Below, one piece after another: positions 25,265 to 36,673 of a stretch of 64,000 nucleotides of DNA (position 1 is its first letter; every line of letters begins with the position of its first letter). The notes under the pieces are model-generated. The model was not told the origin of the DNA. It saw only the letters and a list, made by a program, of their open reading frames with translations, and did not search any database. Location of the stretch: NCBI RefSeq assembly GCF_012955605.1, contig NZ_CP052135.1:2926711-2990710 (forward strand), written 5' to 3'. This DNA is from Bacillus fonticola. Lineage in GTDB: Bacteria; Bacillota; Bacilli; Bacillales; JC228. A program made the translations under genes and the position numbers.

Positions 25265-25304
25265 TCAAAAAAAACGGCAGGAACGTTCACACGTCACTGC
25301 CGTT
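25265..25304 (-). terminator. Terminator of the BCCT gene
   Basis: On the minus strand AACGGCAG and CTGCCGTT (arms 25297-25304, 25273-25280) are followed by a run of eight T. Confidence 0.85.
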
Positions 25305-25311
25305 GCTCATA

Positions 25312-27000
25312 TTACTTCTTCTTTTCATCCTTCTTCACCCGTTTTCCTTCTTTCCTTCTTTCTTTCTCTTCTTCTTTCTTTCGCTCTTTTTCCTCTAATT
25401 TCTTTCTTTTCTCTTCCCTTTTCTTGTATGACATACTATCTTCTGTTGTATACTGCTCCCAGTTTTCCGGTACGAGTTCGTCTCGTTTAATGGCTTTAAT
25501 AAACGAGAAGGCCATTAAGATAATAATCGGGAAGATCGGGACGGCTCCTAAGGTCGTCATCGCTTGTAGCGGCTTCAGTCCTCCGATAAACATGAGAATC
25601 ATTGGTAAGATCGAGATGGAGAAAGCCCAGAAAAGACGGTTCCAGCGAATGGGATCGTCATCCACTTTATCTTGTGTAATAGCTGCTAAAATGTAAGAAG
25701 CAGAATCAAATGTTGTCGCTAAAAAGATGGTAGCAAGGACAACAAAGAGCGCTACCGCAATCGCTCCCAGTGGCAAACTGTCGATTATCGCAATAATCGC
25801 TGTCGCATCACCTTGATCATTGACGATCCCTACTACGTCAAGAATACCTTCAACTTGAAGATACAGCCCATAGTTTCCAAATACAATAAAGAACAATGCA
25901 CACCCTAGCGTTCCGTAACCAACAGACCCTAATATAATTTGGCGTACGGTACGCCCTTTAGATATTTTTGCAATAAACAATCCGATAAATGGGGCAAACA
26001 CTAACCACCATGCCCAATAGAAAATAGTCCATGCTTCAGGGAACCCTGAATTTTCGATTGGGTCTGTCCACATACTCATACGGAAAAAGTTATCCAATAG
26101 CAATCCGATACTATTTGTTCCCATCTTCAACAGGAACAACGTAGGTCCAACAAATAATACAAAGAGAAGCAATATGGCAGCGATCCACAAGTTCCAATCA
26201 CTTAACACCTTGATCCCTTTTTGCAAACCTGAAAATGCACTGAATCCAAAAATGATAGTGACTGTAAGAAGGATACCGATTTGCAATGGATACCCGTCAG
26301 GAATACCCGTTAAGTTGTTAATACCTGCAGAGATCATTGGTACACCGAGTCCGAGCGTAGTTGCTGCGGAGCCAAGTAAGCCAAACATAAAGAAAATATC
26401 GAGCGACTTTCCTAGTGGTCCATCTGTTAGCTTGCCTAGTATCGGTCGGCACGCTTCACTGACTTTCAAGACAGGCTTTTGTCTTACGTAATAGAAGTAT
26501 GCAATCGGTAGGGCTGGTAAAACGTACATGGCCCACGCAATGGGACCCCAGTGAAAAATTCCATAAGTGGCCGCCCATTCAATTGCTTCCGATGATCCCA
26601 CCTCTAAACCAAAAGGCGGAGCTTGATAATAATACACCCATTCGATCGTTCCCCAGTAAAGAATGCTCGATCCAATTCCGGCACAAAAGAGCATTGCTGC
26701 CCAGCTAATCGTATTGAATTGAGGGTTTTCATCCTTTTTCCCCAGCTTAATGCGCCCAAAACGGCTTAGTGCAATGTAGATGAGAAAGATAAAGATACCT
26801 AGTCCTAACCAGAGGAAAAAAACACCAAAGGTACCTGTCACCGCGGTATTGAGTGAGTTGAGAATTTCCCCACCTCGTTCGGGGTTCATGGCGAGAGGAA
26901 TCACAGCAGCTATTAAGAGAGCAAACGTTGCTGAAAACGTCACCCAATCAATTTTTTCTTTATATACAGGTTGAGTTGATTCTTGTTTGTTATTGTCCAT
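25312..27000 (-). CDS. BCCT-family transporter (OpuD/BetL-like)
   Basis: Sodium-coupled importer of glycine betaine or related quaternary ammonium solutes. 562 residues with 12 membrane segments and the signature WTIFYWAWWLVFAPFIG plus AKISKGRTVRQ. The C-terminal ~50 residues are almost all Lys, Arg and Glu, a cytosolic tail that in BetP-like proteins senses K+ and osmotic stress. The ATG at 27000 follows AAAGGAG; the upstream extension to 27021 lacks one. Confidence 0.93.
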   Translation of the reverse strand: MDNNKQESTQPVYKEKIDWVTFSATFALLIAAVIPLAMNPERGGEILNSLNTAVTGTFGVFFLWLGLGIFIFLIYIALSRFGRIKLGKKDENPQFNTISWAAMLFCAGIGSSILYWGTIEWVYYYQAPPFGLEVGSSEAIEWAATYGIFHWGPIAWAMYVLPALPIAYFYYVRQKPVLKVSEACRPILGKLTDGPLGKSLDIFFMFGLLGSAATTLGLGVPMISAGINNLTGIPDGYPLQIGILLTVTIIFGFSAFSGLQKGIKVLSDWNLWIAAILLLFVLFVGPTLFLLKMGTNSIGLLLDNFFRMSMWTDPIENSGFPEAWTIFYWAWWLVFAPFIGLFIAKISKGRTVRQIILGSVGYGTLGCALFFIVFGNYGLYLQVEGILDVVGIVNDQGDATAIIAIIDSLPLGAIAVALFVVLATIFLATTFDSASYILAAITQDKVDDDPIRWNRLFWAFSISILPMILMFIGGLKPLQAMTTLGAVPIFPIIILMAFSFIKAIKRDELVPENWEQYTTEDSMSYKKREEKRKKLEEKERKKEEEKERRKEGKRVKKDEKKK

Positions 27001-27140
27001 GGTTTCTCCTTTCCTGTTCACCCTTTCTTTTTGTTGAATGTTTCCTAAAACATTTCACAGGTCAATAGTTGTTTACCCCCTATCAAAAAGTGTAAACCTG
27101 TTTATTTAGCACAACTGCTTGCCTATTTTCAGTTTGCTCG

Positions 27141-27215
27141 ACAAAATTCGGGTCGTACCTGTTCCCTATAGGTCCCTATAGGTACAAAATTCGGGTCGTA
27201 CCTGCTCCTTATAGG
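27141..27215. repeat. Two copies of a 32-bp direct repeat with ACAAAATTCGGGTCGTACCTG core
   Basis: Copies at 27141-27172 and 27184-27215 differ at two bases and each ends in TATAGG. A shorter related piece (TCGACAAAATTCGG) is found at 176-189 near pta. The remainder of the 238-base gap between the BCCT gene and the HAD gene holds the BCCT promoter region. Confidence 0.7.
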
Positions 27216-27230
27216 TTGTGCAAATTCATG

Positions 27231-27259
27231 AAAAAAACCACCTTTTTGGTGGTTTTTTT
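27231..27259. terminator. Terminator of the Cof-type phosphatase gene
   Basis: AAAAAACCACC, a T-rich loop and GGTGGTTTTTT form a strong bidirectional hairpin directly past the stop codon. Confidence 0.88.
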
Positions 27260-28129
27260 CTAATTTGGCTTTGTCAATTGTAGTATTTTCTGAACGGCTT
27301 TGGCCACACCGTCTTCTTTGTTGGTGGCCGTTACTTCATGTGCTACTTCCTTTGCTTCCATTACCGCATTTCCCATGGCAACCGCATGACCGACTCGTTG
27401 AAACATGGACAGATCATTCAATTGGTCACCAAGTGCCATCGTGTCTTTCATCGAGATACCGAGTCGCTTCGTATGAGCAGCAAGCGCAATCCCTTTTTGG
27501 GCGTCTTTATGGTTGATTTCTAAGTTATCCATACCGGATGAAGAGAGAGCCAGTTCCTCATTGGACACCACTGTTTTCGCCTCTTCCAATTGACTTGGAT
27601 CCTTTGAGAACACAAGAAGCTTATAAACTTCTATAGCGTCATCTTTAGTTAATTCTTGTAGATAAGGAACTGTTTTCATCATGCCGTCATCAAATCTCTT
27701 TGAGGCTTCCTTCTCAACATCCTCCCTTGACATCGAAGGGTTTGCAGAAAGGAAGACATTTACGAGTACCTCGATCCCCATTTCCTTGCTTTCTGTGTAT
27801 GTACCGCTGTTTGTATACACCTCGTAATAAACCCCGATCTTTTCCAAATTCCGCATCACCTGTAACGCAAGCAGTTTTGGGATCGGTGTTGAATAAACCT
27901 TCTCCCCCGCTTCATTTCTTACTTCGGCCCCGTTTGTACAGATGATCGGACAAGTTAGTTCCGCTTCCTTTAATACTTTTTCCGCTTCGTAATAGGCTCT
28001 ACCCGTTGCGACCACTACGTGAATTCCGGCATGTTGTGCTGCCTTGAGTGCCTCTTGATTTGCTTTTGAGATTTCTTGTTGTTCGTTTAGCAACGTACCG
28101 TCCATATCTGTTGCGATGCACTTGATCAT
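27260..28129 (-). CDS. Cof-type HAD-IIB phosphatase
   Basis: 289 residues: motif I DMDGTLLNEQQ, motif II VVATGR, the C2B cap (residues ~85-195), and motif IV MALGDQLNDLSMF. Family members (YidA, YkrA, YcsE) dephosphorylate sugar phosphates, FMN or PLP; the substrate cannot be told. Monocistronic with its own terminator. Confidence 0.9.
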   Translation of the reverse strand: MIKCIATDMDGTLLNEQQEISKANQEALKAAQHAGIHVVVATGRAYYEAEKVLKEAELTCPIICTNGAEVRNEAGEKVYSTPIPKLLALQVMRNLEKIGVYYEVYTNSGTYTESKEMGIEVLVNVFLSANPSMSREDVEKEASKRFDDGMMKTVPYLQELTKDDAIEVYKLLVFSKDPSQLEEAKTVVSNEELALSSSGMDNLEINHKDAQKGIALAAHTKRLGISMKDTMALGDQLNDLSMFQRVGHAVAMGNAVMEAKEVAHEVTATNKEDGVAKAVQKILQLTKPN

Positions 28130-28315
28130 ATATCTATCACTCCATCTCTACCGACTGCACGTTCATTGTACGCCCTTTTTCTGGTCATGTAAAAGAGGAT
28201 TGAATAACTTGTCTAGACATGATTATTCGTCCAGTCTCGTTCTAAAAAGAAAAATGGAACAGTAAACTCTCCCATGCCCTCCTCTCACCCCTCGGAACGG
28301 AAAATTCACTCATAT

Positions 28316-28344
28316 TTGAATATTTTACAAATGTCTGCTTTAAT
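28316..28344 (+). promoter_or_regulatory. Possible sigma-A promoter of the betaine ABC operon
   Basis: TTGAAT - 17 bases - TTTAAT lies about 50 bases before the ATPase gene. A palindrome TGTCTAGACA at 28210-28219 further upstream could be an operator. The gap of about 260 bases to the HAD gene holds nothing else. Confidence 0.35.
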
Positions 28345-28392
28345 TAGTAACTATGGTTTAATCTTCACAAAAATTCTACAAAAGGGTGGTAC

Positions 28393-29535
28393 ATGCCTAT
28401 GATTGAACTTCAAGGTATTTACAAAGTTTACGATGACGGACACGAAGCGTTAAAAGACATTCATCTAACGTTTGAGGATGGCGACATTAACGTCATTATC
28501 GGTCCGAGTGGGTGCGGAAAAACGACAACGATGAAACTGATCAACAGACTTATTCAACCATCAAAAGGGAACATTTTAATCGATGGCAAAGATACGTCTA
28601 CTCTTAGTAGCGTTGAACTTAGACGCAGCATTGGCTACGTAATTCAAAGCGTGGGGCTTTTTCCTCATATGACGATTGCCCAAAATGTGGGGGTAGTTCC
28701 TAAACTATTAAAGTGGGAAAAGCACAGGATTGATGAACGAACAGACGAATTGTTACAACTTGTGGGGCTCGAACCTGATACGTATCGTCACCGCTTTCCA
28801 TCTGAGCTTAGTGGTGGTCAACAACAGCGCATCGGCGTGATCCGTGCTTTAGCAGCCGAACCGTCGATTATTCTTGTGGACGAACCATTCAGTGCACTCG
28901 ACCCCATTAGCCGCGAACAACTTCAGGATGAGCTTATCAATTTGCAAAAAACGATTAAGAAAACCATCGTATTTGTCACGCACGATATGGATGAGGCGTT
29001 AAAAATTGCAGACAACATCGTGTTGATGAAAGATGGTGAGGTAGTTCAACAAGGTAGTCCAGAAAATATTTTACGTCATCCAGCAAATGAATTTGTCGAA
29101 AGCTTTATTGGCGAGAAACGACTTAGACAAGCAAATAATATGTCGACCGTCCAAGATGTTATGAGGAAAAACCCTGTTAGAGCAAGTGATAAGCGTGGAC
29201 TGGCAGAAGCAATGAAAATGATGGAACGTAAGCAAGTTGACACGCTTCTCATTGTAGATAAAAGTGACGAACTAGAAGGGTATGTAACTATTTACGATGT
29301 CCTTGGGCATTTCCGTGAAGAAAAGAAAAAACTGGCCGATATTGTGAAGCCTTTTGAGCACATCGTCAAACTTGACACCCCTTTAACAGAGGCTATTCAG
29401 CTCATGAACGACTACAACCTGCCTTACATTCCTGTTACAAACGACAAAGAAGTGCTCCAAGGACTCGTGACTCGCGGCAGTATCGTGGGGCATATAGGTG
29501 AGTTGTATCCGCCTGAAGAACAAGGGGTGCTGTAA
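28393..29535 (+). CDS. Glycine betaine/carnitine/choline ABC transporter ATPase (OpuCA-like) with CBS pair
   Basis: 380 residues. ABC domain with Walker A GPSGCGKTT, Q-loop, signature LSGGQQQRIGV, Walker B ILVDEPFSALDP and H-loop VTHDMDEA; then two CBS domains (about residues 255-370) that gate transport with ionic strength in the OpuA/OpuC family. The second ATG (28399) is better spaced from AAGGGTGG than the first. Directly followed by the permease gene. Confidence 0.93.
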   Translation: MPMIELQGIYKVYDDGHEALKDIHLTFEDGDINVIIGPSGCGKTTTMKLINRLIQPSKGNILIDGKDTSTLSSVELRRSIGYVIQSVGLFPHMTIAQNVGVVPKLLKWEKHRIDERTDELLQLVGLEPDTYRHRFPSELSGGQQQRIGVIRALAAEPSIILVDEPFSALDPISREQLQDELINLQKTIKKTIVFVTHDMDEALKIADNIVLMKDGEVVQQGSPENILRHPANEFVESFIGEKRLRQANNMSTVQDVMRKNPVRASDKRGLAEAMKMMERKQVDTLLIVDKSDELEGYVTIYDVLGHFREEKKKLADIVKPFEHIVKLDTPLTEAIQLMNDYNLPYIPVTNDKEVLQGLVTRGSIVGHIGELYPPEEQGVL

Positions 29536-30189
29536 ATGATAGAGTATATTACGGTTTTCAGCGAACGCTACCGAGACTTGTTGACAGCTTTAGGAGAACA
29601 TATTTATATCTCTGGCTTATCTGTCCTATTTGGTAGTTTACTAGCCATTCCACTCGGCATTTATTTAACTAGAATGCGAACAAATTGGGTCAAAGGCACT
29701 ATCTTTACAATCGCTAATGTGTTTCAAACCATCCCGAGCCTTGCTTTACTAGCGATGCTCATTCCACTGTTAGGTGTCGGATTAGCGCCTGCTATTTTCG
29801 CACTATTCCTCTATTCTTTAATGCCACTTTTGCGGAATACGTACGCGGGTTTTCAATCTATTGATCCGGATATTATCGAGTCAGCCAAAGGGATGGGCTA
29901 TAGTCCCTTTCAACGTCTGACTCGCATTGAATTACCACTAGCCTTTTCTTACATTATGTCAGGGTTGCGTGTAACGACCGTATATATTATTAGCTGGACA
30001 ACACTGGCCACATTAATCGGTGCCGGGGGTCTTGGACAGTTGATCGTCGGTGGTTTAGGCGTGAACGACAAGCAACTCATTTTCGCGGCTGCGGTAGCTT
30101 CTATGCTACTCGCACTATTCGTTGACATCGCACTAAACCGTGTTGAACGTTTTGTATCACAAAAAACCCATACGGAGACGAATGCGTAA
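29536..30189 (+). CDS. Betaine-type ABC permease (OpuCB-like)
   Basis: 217 residues with six membrane segments; the EAA loop (ESAKGMGYSPFQRLTRIELPLAF) for ATPase coupling is present. No intergenic base separates its start from the ATPase stop. It pairs with the membrane domain fused in the next gene. Confidence 0.92.
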   Translation: MIEYITVFSERYRDLLTALGEHIYISGLSVLFGSLLAIPLGIYLTRMRTNWVKGTIFTIANVFQTIPSLALLAMLIPLLGVGLAPAIFALFLYSLMPLLRNTYAGFQSIDPDIIESAKGMGYSPFQRLTRIELPLAFSYIMSGLRVTTVYIISWTTLATLIGAGGLGQLIVGGLGVNDKQLIFAAAVASMLLALFVDIALNRVERFVSQKTHTETNA

Positions 30190-30203
30190 TGGGGAGGAAT
30201 AAG

Positions 30204-31769
30204 ATGAAAAAACGTAAACTATTGATTCTTTTGTCTATGGTATTCCTTTTGTCTGCGTGTGGTTTTGGCGGTCTTGGACAACAATCGATCACCATTGGGA
30301 CGCAAACATTTACTGAATCAAAAATTATTGCCTATATGTACAAAAACTTAATTGAGCAAGATACTGATATCGAAGTAAACGTTCTTACAGATTTAGCCGC
30401 CTCGCCTATCCTTATCGATGCGATGAACAATGACGACGTACAGCTCGGATCACTTTATACTGGAGAAGTATTTAACGGGTACTTTCCATTTGACCAATCG
30501 GAGAGAGATCCCGAAGCAGTTCTACGTGCTGCTCAAGAAGGGTTCGATGAGTATTACAATTTTACTTGGCTCGATTCACTTGGATTTGAAAATACCTACG
30601 TCCTGACCGTTACAGAGGAAGTTGCACAAGAATACAATTTAGAGACCGTCTCAGATTTAGCAGAAGTAGCAGCCGAAATGCGTCTCGGCGTGGATACAAC
30701 CTGGTTGGAGCGCGAAAATGATGGATACGGAGCCTTTACAGAGACATACGGATTTGAATTTGGCGAAGTGTTCCCAATGGAGATCGGACTTGTTTACAAT
30801 GCCGTGGCAAGTGGTGAGGTAGACATCGTTCTTGCTTATTCAACTGATCCACGTTTAAAACAGTTTAACCTCGTGACACTTGAGGAAGACAAAAACTTCT
30901 TTCCTCCTTACGACATGTCAACGGTGATGAAAAATGAGCTTTTGGAAGAAAATCCAGAAATCGAAACCATCTTAAGTCCGCTGATTGGTACGATTGATGA
31001 AGCCAAAATGACCGAGTTGAACTATCTTGTAGACATCGATGGGTATACACCTGAGGATGTGGCTCGTTCATTTCTTAGTGAACAAGGCCTACTCGATGAG
31101 GAATTCAGCTTGGATGACGTCTTTATTAGTGATGCCGGTGGGATTGTTGGGTTTTATCACTATCTACTCGGAAACTGGGATACGTTACTTGAGCTCACGT
31201 ATGACCATATTTTAATGGTTATTCTCGGCATCACAGCAGCACTTATTGTCGGCGTCCCGCTAGGCATATTGAGTGCAAAAAGCGAACGGCTAGCTCGCAT
31301 CATTTTGACGTTAACGAATTTAATACAAGTCTTTCCGAGCCTTGCGCTACTTGCCGTGCTCATGATCTTTTTCGGTCTTGGCTTCAACACCGTGGTTATC
31401 GGCTTATTCCTCTATTCGCTATTGCCGATCACTCGAAACACATACGTAGGGTTGAAAAATGTGAGCGGTGATCTCAGCGAAGCCGGACGCGGAGTGGGGA
31501 TGAACAAGTGGCAATTACTTCTTAGTGTGCAAATTCCACTATCCATTCCGTTTCTTCTCACGGGTATTCGCGTCGCCGCAGTTATTGCCATCGGTGTTGC
31601 GACGATTGCCCCATTTATAGGAGGCGACGGATTAGGACGAGATGTGTACTCAGGCATTAACTTGCGTGACAATATGCGAATCTATGGTGGGGCCATTCCT
31701 GCCGCGCTTTTAGCGATAGTGGCTGACTTATTGCTTGGGCGTTTAGAGAAGAGAGTAACACCTAAATAA
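30204..31769 (+). CDS. Betaine-type ABC transporter: lipoprotein substrate-binding domain fused to a permease domain
   Basis: 521 residues. Lipobox LLSACG near residue 18, a ProX/OpuCC-like binding domain (about 25-300), then a six-helix membrane domain (about 330-520) with its own EAA loop (EAGRGVGMNKWQLLLSVQIPL). The common fused form in this family (OpuABC, BilE, OpuF) has the membrane domain first; here the binding domain comes first with a lipid anchor. ATG 30204 follows GGGAGG. Ends the operon. Confidence 0.9.
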   Translation: MKKRKLLILLSMVFLLSACGFGGLGQQSITIGTQTFTESKIIAYMYKNLIEQDTDIEVNVLTDLAASPILIDAMNNDDVQLGSLYTGEVFNGYFPFDQSERDPEAVLRAAQEGFDEYYNFTWLDSLGFENTYVLTVTEEVAQEYNLETVSDLAEVAAEMRLGVDTTWLERENDGYGAFTETYGFEFGEVFPMEIGLVYNAVASGEVDIVLAYSTDPRLKQFNLVTLEEDKNFFPPYDMSTVMKNELLEENPEIETILSPLIGTIDEAKMTELNYLVDIDGYTPEDVARSFLSEQGLLDEEFSLDDVFISDAGGIVGFYHYLLGNWDTLLELTYDHILMVILGITAALIVGVPLGILSAKSERLARIILTLTNLIQVFPSLALLAVLMIFFGLGFNTVVIGLFLYSLLPITRNTYVGLKNVSGDLSEAGRGVGMNKWQLLLSVQIPLSIPFLLTGIRVAAVIAIGVATIAPFIGGDGLGRDVYSGINLRDNMRIYGGAIPAALLAIVADLLLGRLEKRVTPK

Positions 31770-31779
31770 ACACTTTATT

Positions 31780-31816
31780 AACAGCTTATCCACAGGGTAG
31801 GCTGTTTTCTTTTTGT
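31780..31816 (+). terminator. Terminator of the betaine ABC operon
   Basis: AACAGCTTATCC and GGGTAGGCTGTT pair over 12 positions (with G-U pairs), loop ACA, followed by TTCTTTTTG. The left arm and loop contain a TTATCCACA DnaA-box sequence, probably by chance. Confidence 0.65.
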
Positions 31817-31970
31817 CATGCATAGATGACAAGTCACTCTTTTTCGCTTGTCCCACGCAGAACGTTCAAATACTATTCAATTTTACGTTTATCTCTATTA
31901 AAAAAGGGAATATAAGGATTGGACTTTATTTTCCTCTAGTTGTTTGTCATTTATAGGGGAAGCTACTTAT

Positions 31971-33539
31971 ATGTCAACTGTCCAAGGGGAGGCTAACTTT
32001 TTCATGAATGGTGAAAAACGACTGTGGTTCAATAGTGTATTCTGGGTATCAGCTATCGTGATTGCTGGTCTATCTATCATCGGAGCTGTCATGCCCGGTG
32101 CGTTTCAAAAAGGTGCCAATGCAGCATTTGGCTTTACTACCTATGCATTTGGTTGGTTTTATTTAATTTCAGTATTTTTATTTTGTGTTTTCTGCATTTA
32201 TCTAGTGTTTAGTAAATACGGAAAGATCCGTCTCGGGAAAGATGAGGATCGCCCACAATATTCATTTTTCTCATGGATCGGTATGCTATTTTCCTGCGGG
32301 TTCGGTGTTGGGATCGTTTTTTATGGAGTAGCAGAGCCGATGAGCCATTTTTTTACTCCCCCTCACGAGACAATGAACCCACTTACCGAAGAAACAGCCC
32401 GTGAAGCGATGAAATATTCATTTTTCCACTGGGGAATAAGCCAGTGGTCTGTGTTTGCAGTGGTCGGACTCGCTATCGGTTATTTTCAGTATAGAAAAGG
32501 GACCGATGGAATGATCTCCACAACGATGAAGCCCCTTTTTAAAAAAGATAACGGTAACGCCCGCAAAATTATTGACATCCTCGCTGTTATTGCAACTGTT
32601 ATGGGTGTCGCTACATCATTAGGTTTGGGAATATTGCAAATTAACGGTGGGCTTAACAGTGTGTTTGGTCTTCCACAAAATACGCTAGTCCAATTATCTA
32701 TTGTCGGCATTTTAGCACTGCTCTATATTATCTCTACCACAACAGGACTAGAACGAGGGATCAAATGGTTAAGTAACTTGAATTTATCACTCACCTTTTT
32801 ACTGATGATCTTTGTTTTTGTTACAGGACCTACCGTATTTATTCTAAACACGCTAACCGTGGGTATTGGCGATTATGTGTCAAACTTTATTGAAATGAGT
32901 TTTCGCTTAACTCCCTATCGCGGGACAGATTATACTTGGGTACAAGACTGGACGATCTTCTATTGGGCGTGGGCAATTGCGTGGTCGCCATTCGTAGGAG
33001 CCTTCGTTGCACGAGTATCGCGGGGACGCACGATTCGTGAATTCATTTTTGGTGTACTGATCGTGCCACCACTCGTCGCTATCGTTTGGATTGCTATTTT
33101 TGGAGGAACCGCCCTCAATTTAGACCTATTTGGTGGAACTTCCATTGCGGAGGCCGTCAATAATGACCTAACACAAGCGTTATTTGTTACGCTACAAGAG
33201 TTACCCTTCACGACATTTGTTTCTATCCTGGCATTGTTGCTTATCCTCACATTCCTTGTTACCTCAGCAGACTCTGCTGTGTACATTTTAGGAGTGATGA
33301 CATCAAAAGGATCGCTGAACCCATCCATTGCTATTCGTGTCATTTGGGGCATACTTATCGCAGTGATCGCCGCCGTACTCATCATCTCCAGTGGACTAGA
33401 AGGCTTGCAAACGGCGTCACTCGTATCTGCCTTACCATTCACCGTTATACTTGCTTTAATGTGTTTGTCTGTTTATAAGTTACTGAGACAAGAGCCGCAT
33501 GTTTCGAGACGGACAAAACGGGCGAAAGAACAGAAATAA
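31971..33539 (+). CDS. BCCT-family transporter
   Basis: 522 residues, 12 membrane segments, signature DWTIFYWAWAIAWSPFVG with ARVSRGRTIREF, and GRTI/EMSFRLTPY features of choline/betaine carriers. The C-terminal tail is short (about 25 residues), unlike the other BCCT at 25.3 kb, so osmotic gating may differ. Start chosen at ATG 31971 (AGGGGA upstream); the frame begins at 31944. Own terminator follows. Confidence 0.92.
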   Translation: MSTVQGEANFFMNGEKRLWFNSVFWVSAIVIAGLSIIGAVMPGAFQKGANAAFGFTTYAFGWFYLISVFLFCVFCIYLVFSKYGKIRLGKDEDRPQYSFFSWIGMLFSCGFGVGIVFYGVAEPMSHFFTPPHETMNPLTEETAREAMKYSFFHWGISQWSVFAVVGLAIGYFQYRKGTDGMISTTMKPLFKKDNGNARKIIDILAVIATVMGVATSLGLGILQINGGLNSVFGLPQNTLVQLSIVGILALLYIISTTTGLERGIKWLSNLNLSLTFLLMIFVFVTGPTVFILNTLTVGIGDYVSNFIEMSFRLTPYRGTDYTWVQDWTIFYWAWAIAWSPFVGAFVARVSRGRTIREFIFGVLIVPPLVAIVWIAIFGGTALNLDLFGGTSIAEAVNNDLTQALFVTLQELPFTTFVSILALLLILTFLVTSADSAVYILGVMTSKGSLNPSIAIRVIWGILIAVIAAVLIISSGLEGLQTASLVSALPFTVILALMCLSVYKLLRQEPHVSRRTKRAKEQK

Positions 33540-33547
33540 TGCATAAG

Positions 33548-33583
33548 AAATCCCCTTGCGCTTGTAAGCAAGGGGATTTTTGT
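33548..33583 (+). terminator. Terminator of the second BCCT gene
   Basis: AAATCCCCTTGC and GCAAGGGGATTT form a perfect 12-bp stem followed by a T run. Confidence 0.9.
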
Positions 33584-33614
33584 ATTTGTGCAGGTAGCCT
33601 TGTAACAGCATAAG

Positions 33615-33640
33615 AAAGAGCCCTATACAGAGGGCTCTTT
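33615..33640. terminator. Hairpin, likely terminator of the gan operon
   Basis: AAAGAGCCCT and AGGGCTCTTT form a perfect 10-bp stem about 107 bases past the ganB stop. It can act in both directions. Confidence 0.6.
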
Positions 33641-33746
33641 CCTTACATTAAACTATTCTAACCTTCTTCAACACAGTAAATAAGAGCAGTCAATCGCAAT
33701 TACGGGCAACCTTTAAAAGTAGTGAGTTATGGATACACGACGCAGT

Positions 33747-36404
<2,658 letters not shown>

Positions 36405-36438
36405 TTATTTTTAGGCTTTTTTCGCACAGATATAACAT

Positions 36439-36540
36439 ATCGCTCCGGAAATACACTACGCTTTCCGCGAGCTCGAGCTGAGCCTCCTTTTTCGTGAGTG
36501 GCTCGGCGTTGCGTAAGCAAGGATATCGAGTGTGCCTGCG
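36439..36540. repeat. Degenerate Bacillaceae interspersed repeat within the gan operon
   Basis: CGCTCCGGAAATACACTACG followed by CTTTCCGCGAGCTCGAGCTG and GCCTCC resembles a dispersed intergenic element I recall from many Bacillaceae genomes (CGCTCCGG...GCTTTCCGCGGGC). Its right limit is uncertain. It occupies the 287-base gap between ganA and ganB, which also has a hairpin GGAACATCCA/TGGATGTTCC at 36625-36659. The 61-codon frame here is spurious. Confidence 0.6.
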
Positions 36541-36673
36541 TTGCGACAGGGACATCGCGCACTTAGCAGTCCTTCCTTACTAGCGACGGTGCGGATTTAG
36601 CCGAGGTTCCTTACTAGGAATGGAGGAACATCCACTCTACATAATAGACTGGATGTTCCCCAAACAAATAAAA

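Noticed and set aside
31786..31794. DnaA box in the betaine operon terminator
   Set aside because: A single TTATCCACA that is part of a terminator stem and loop; no second site nearby.
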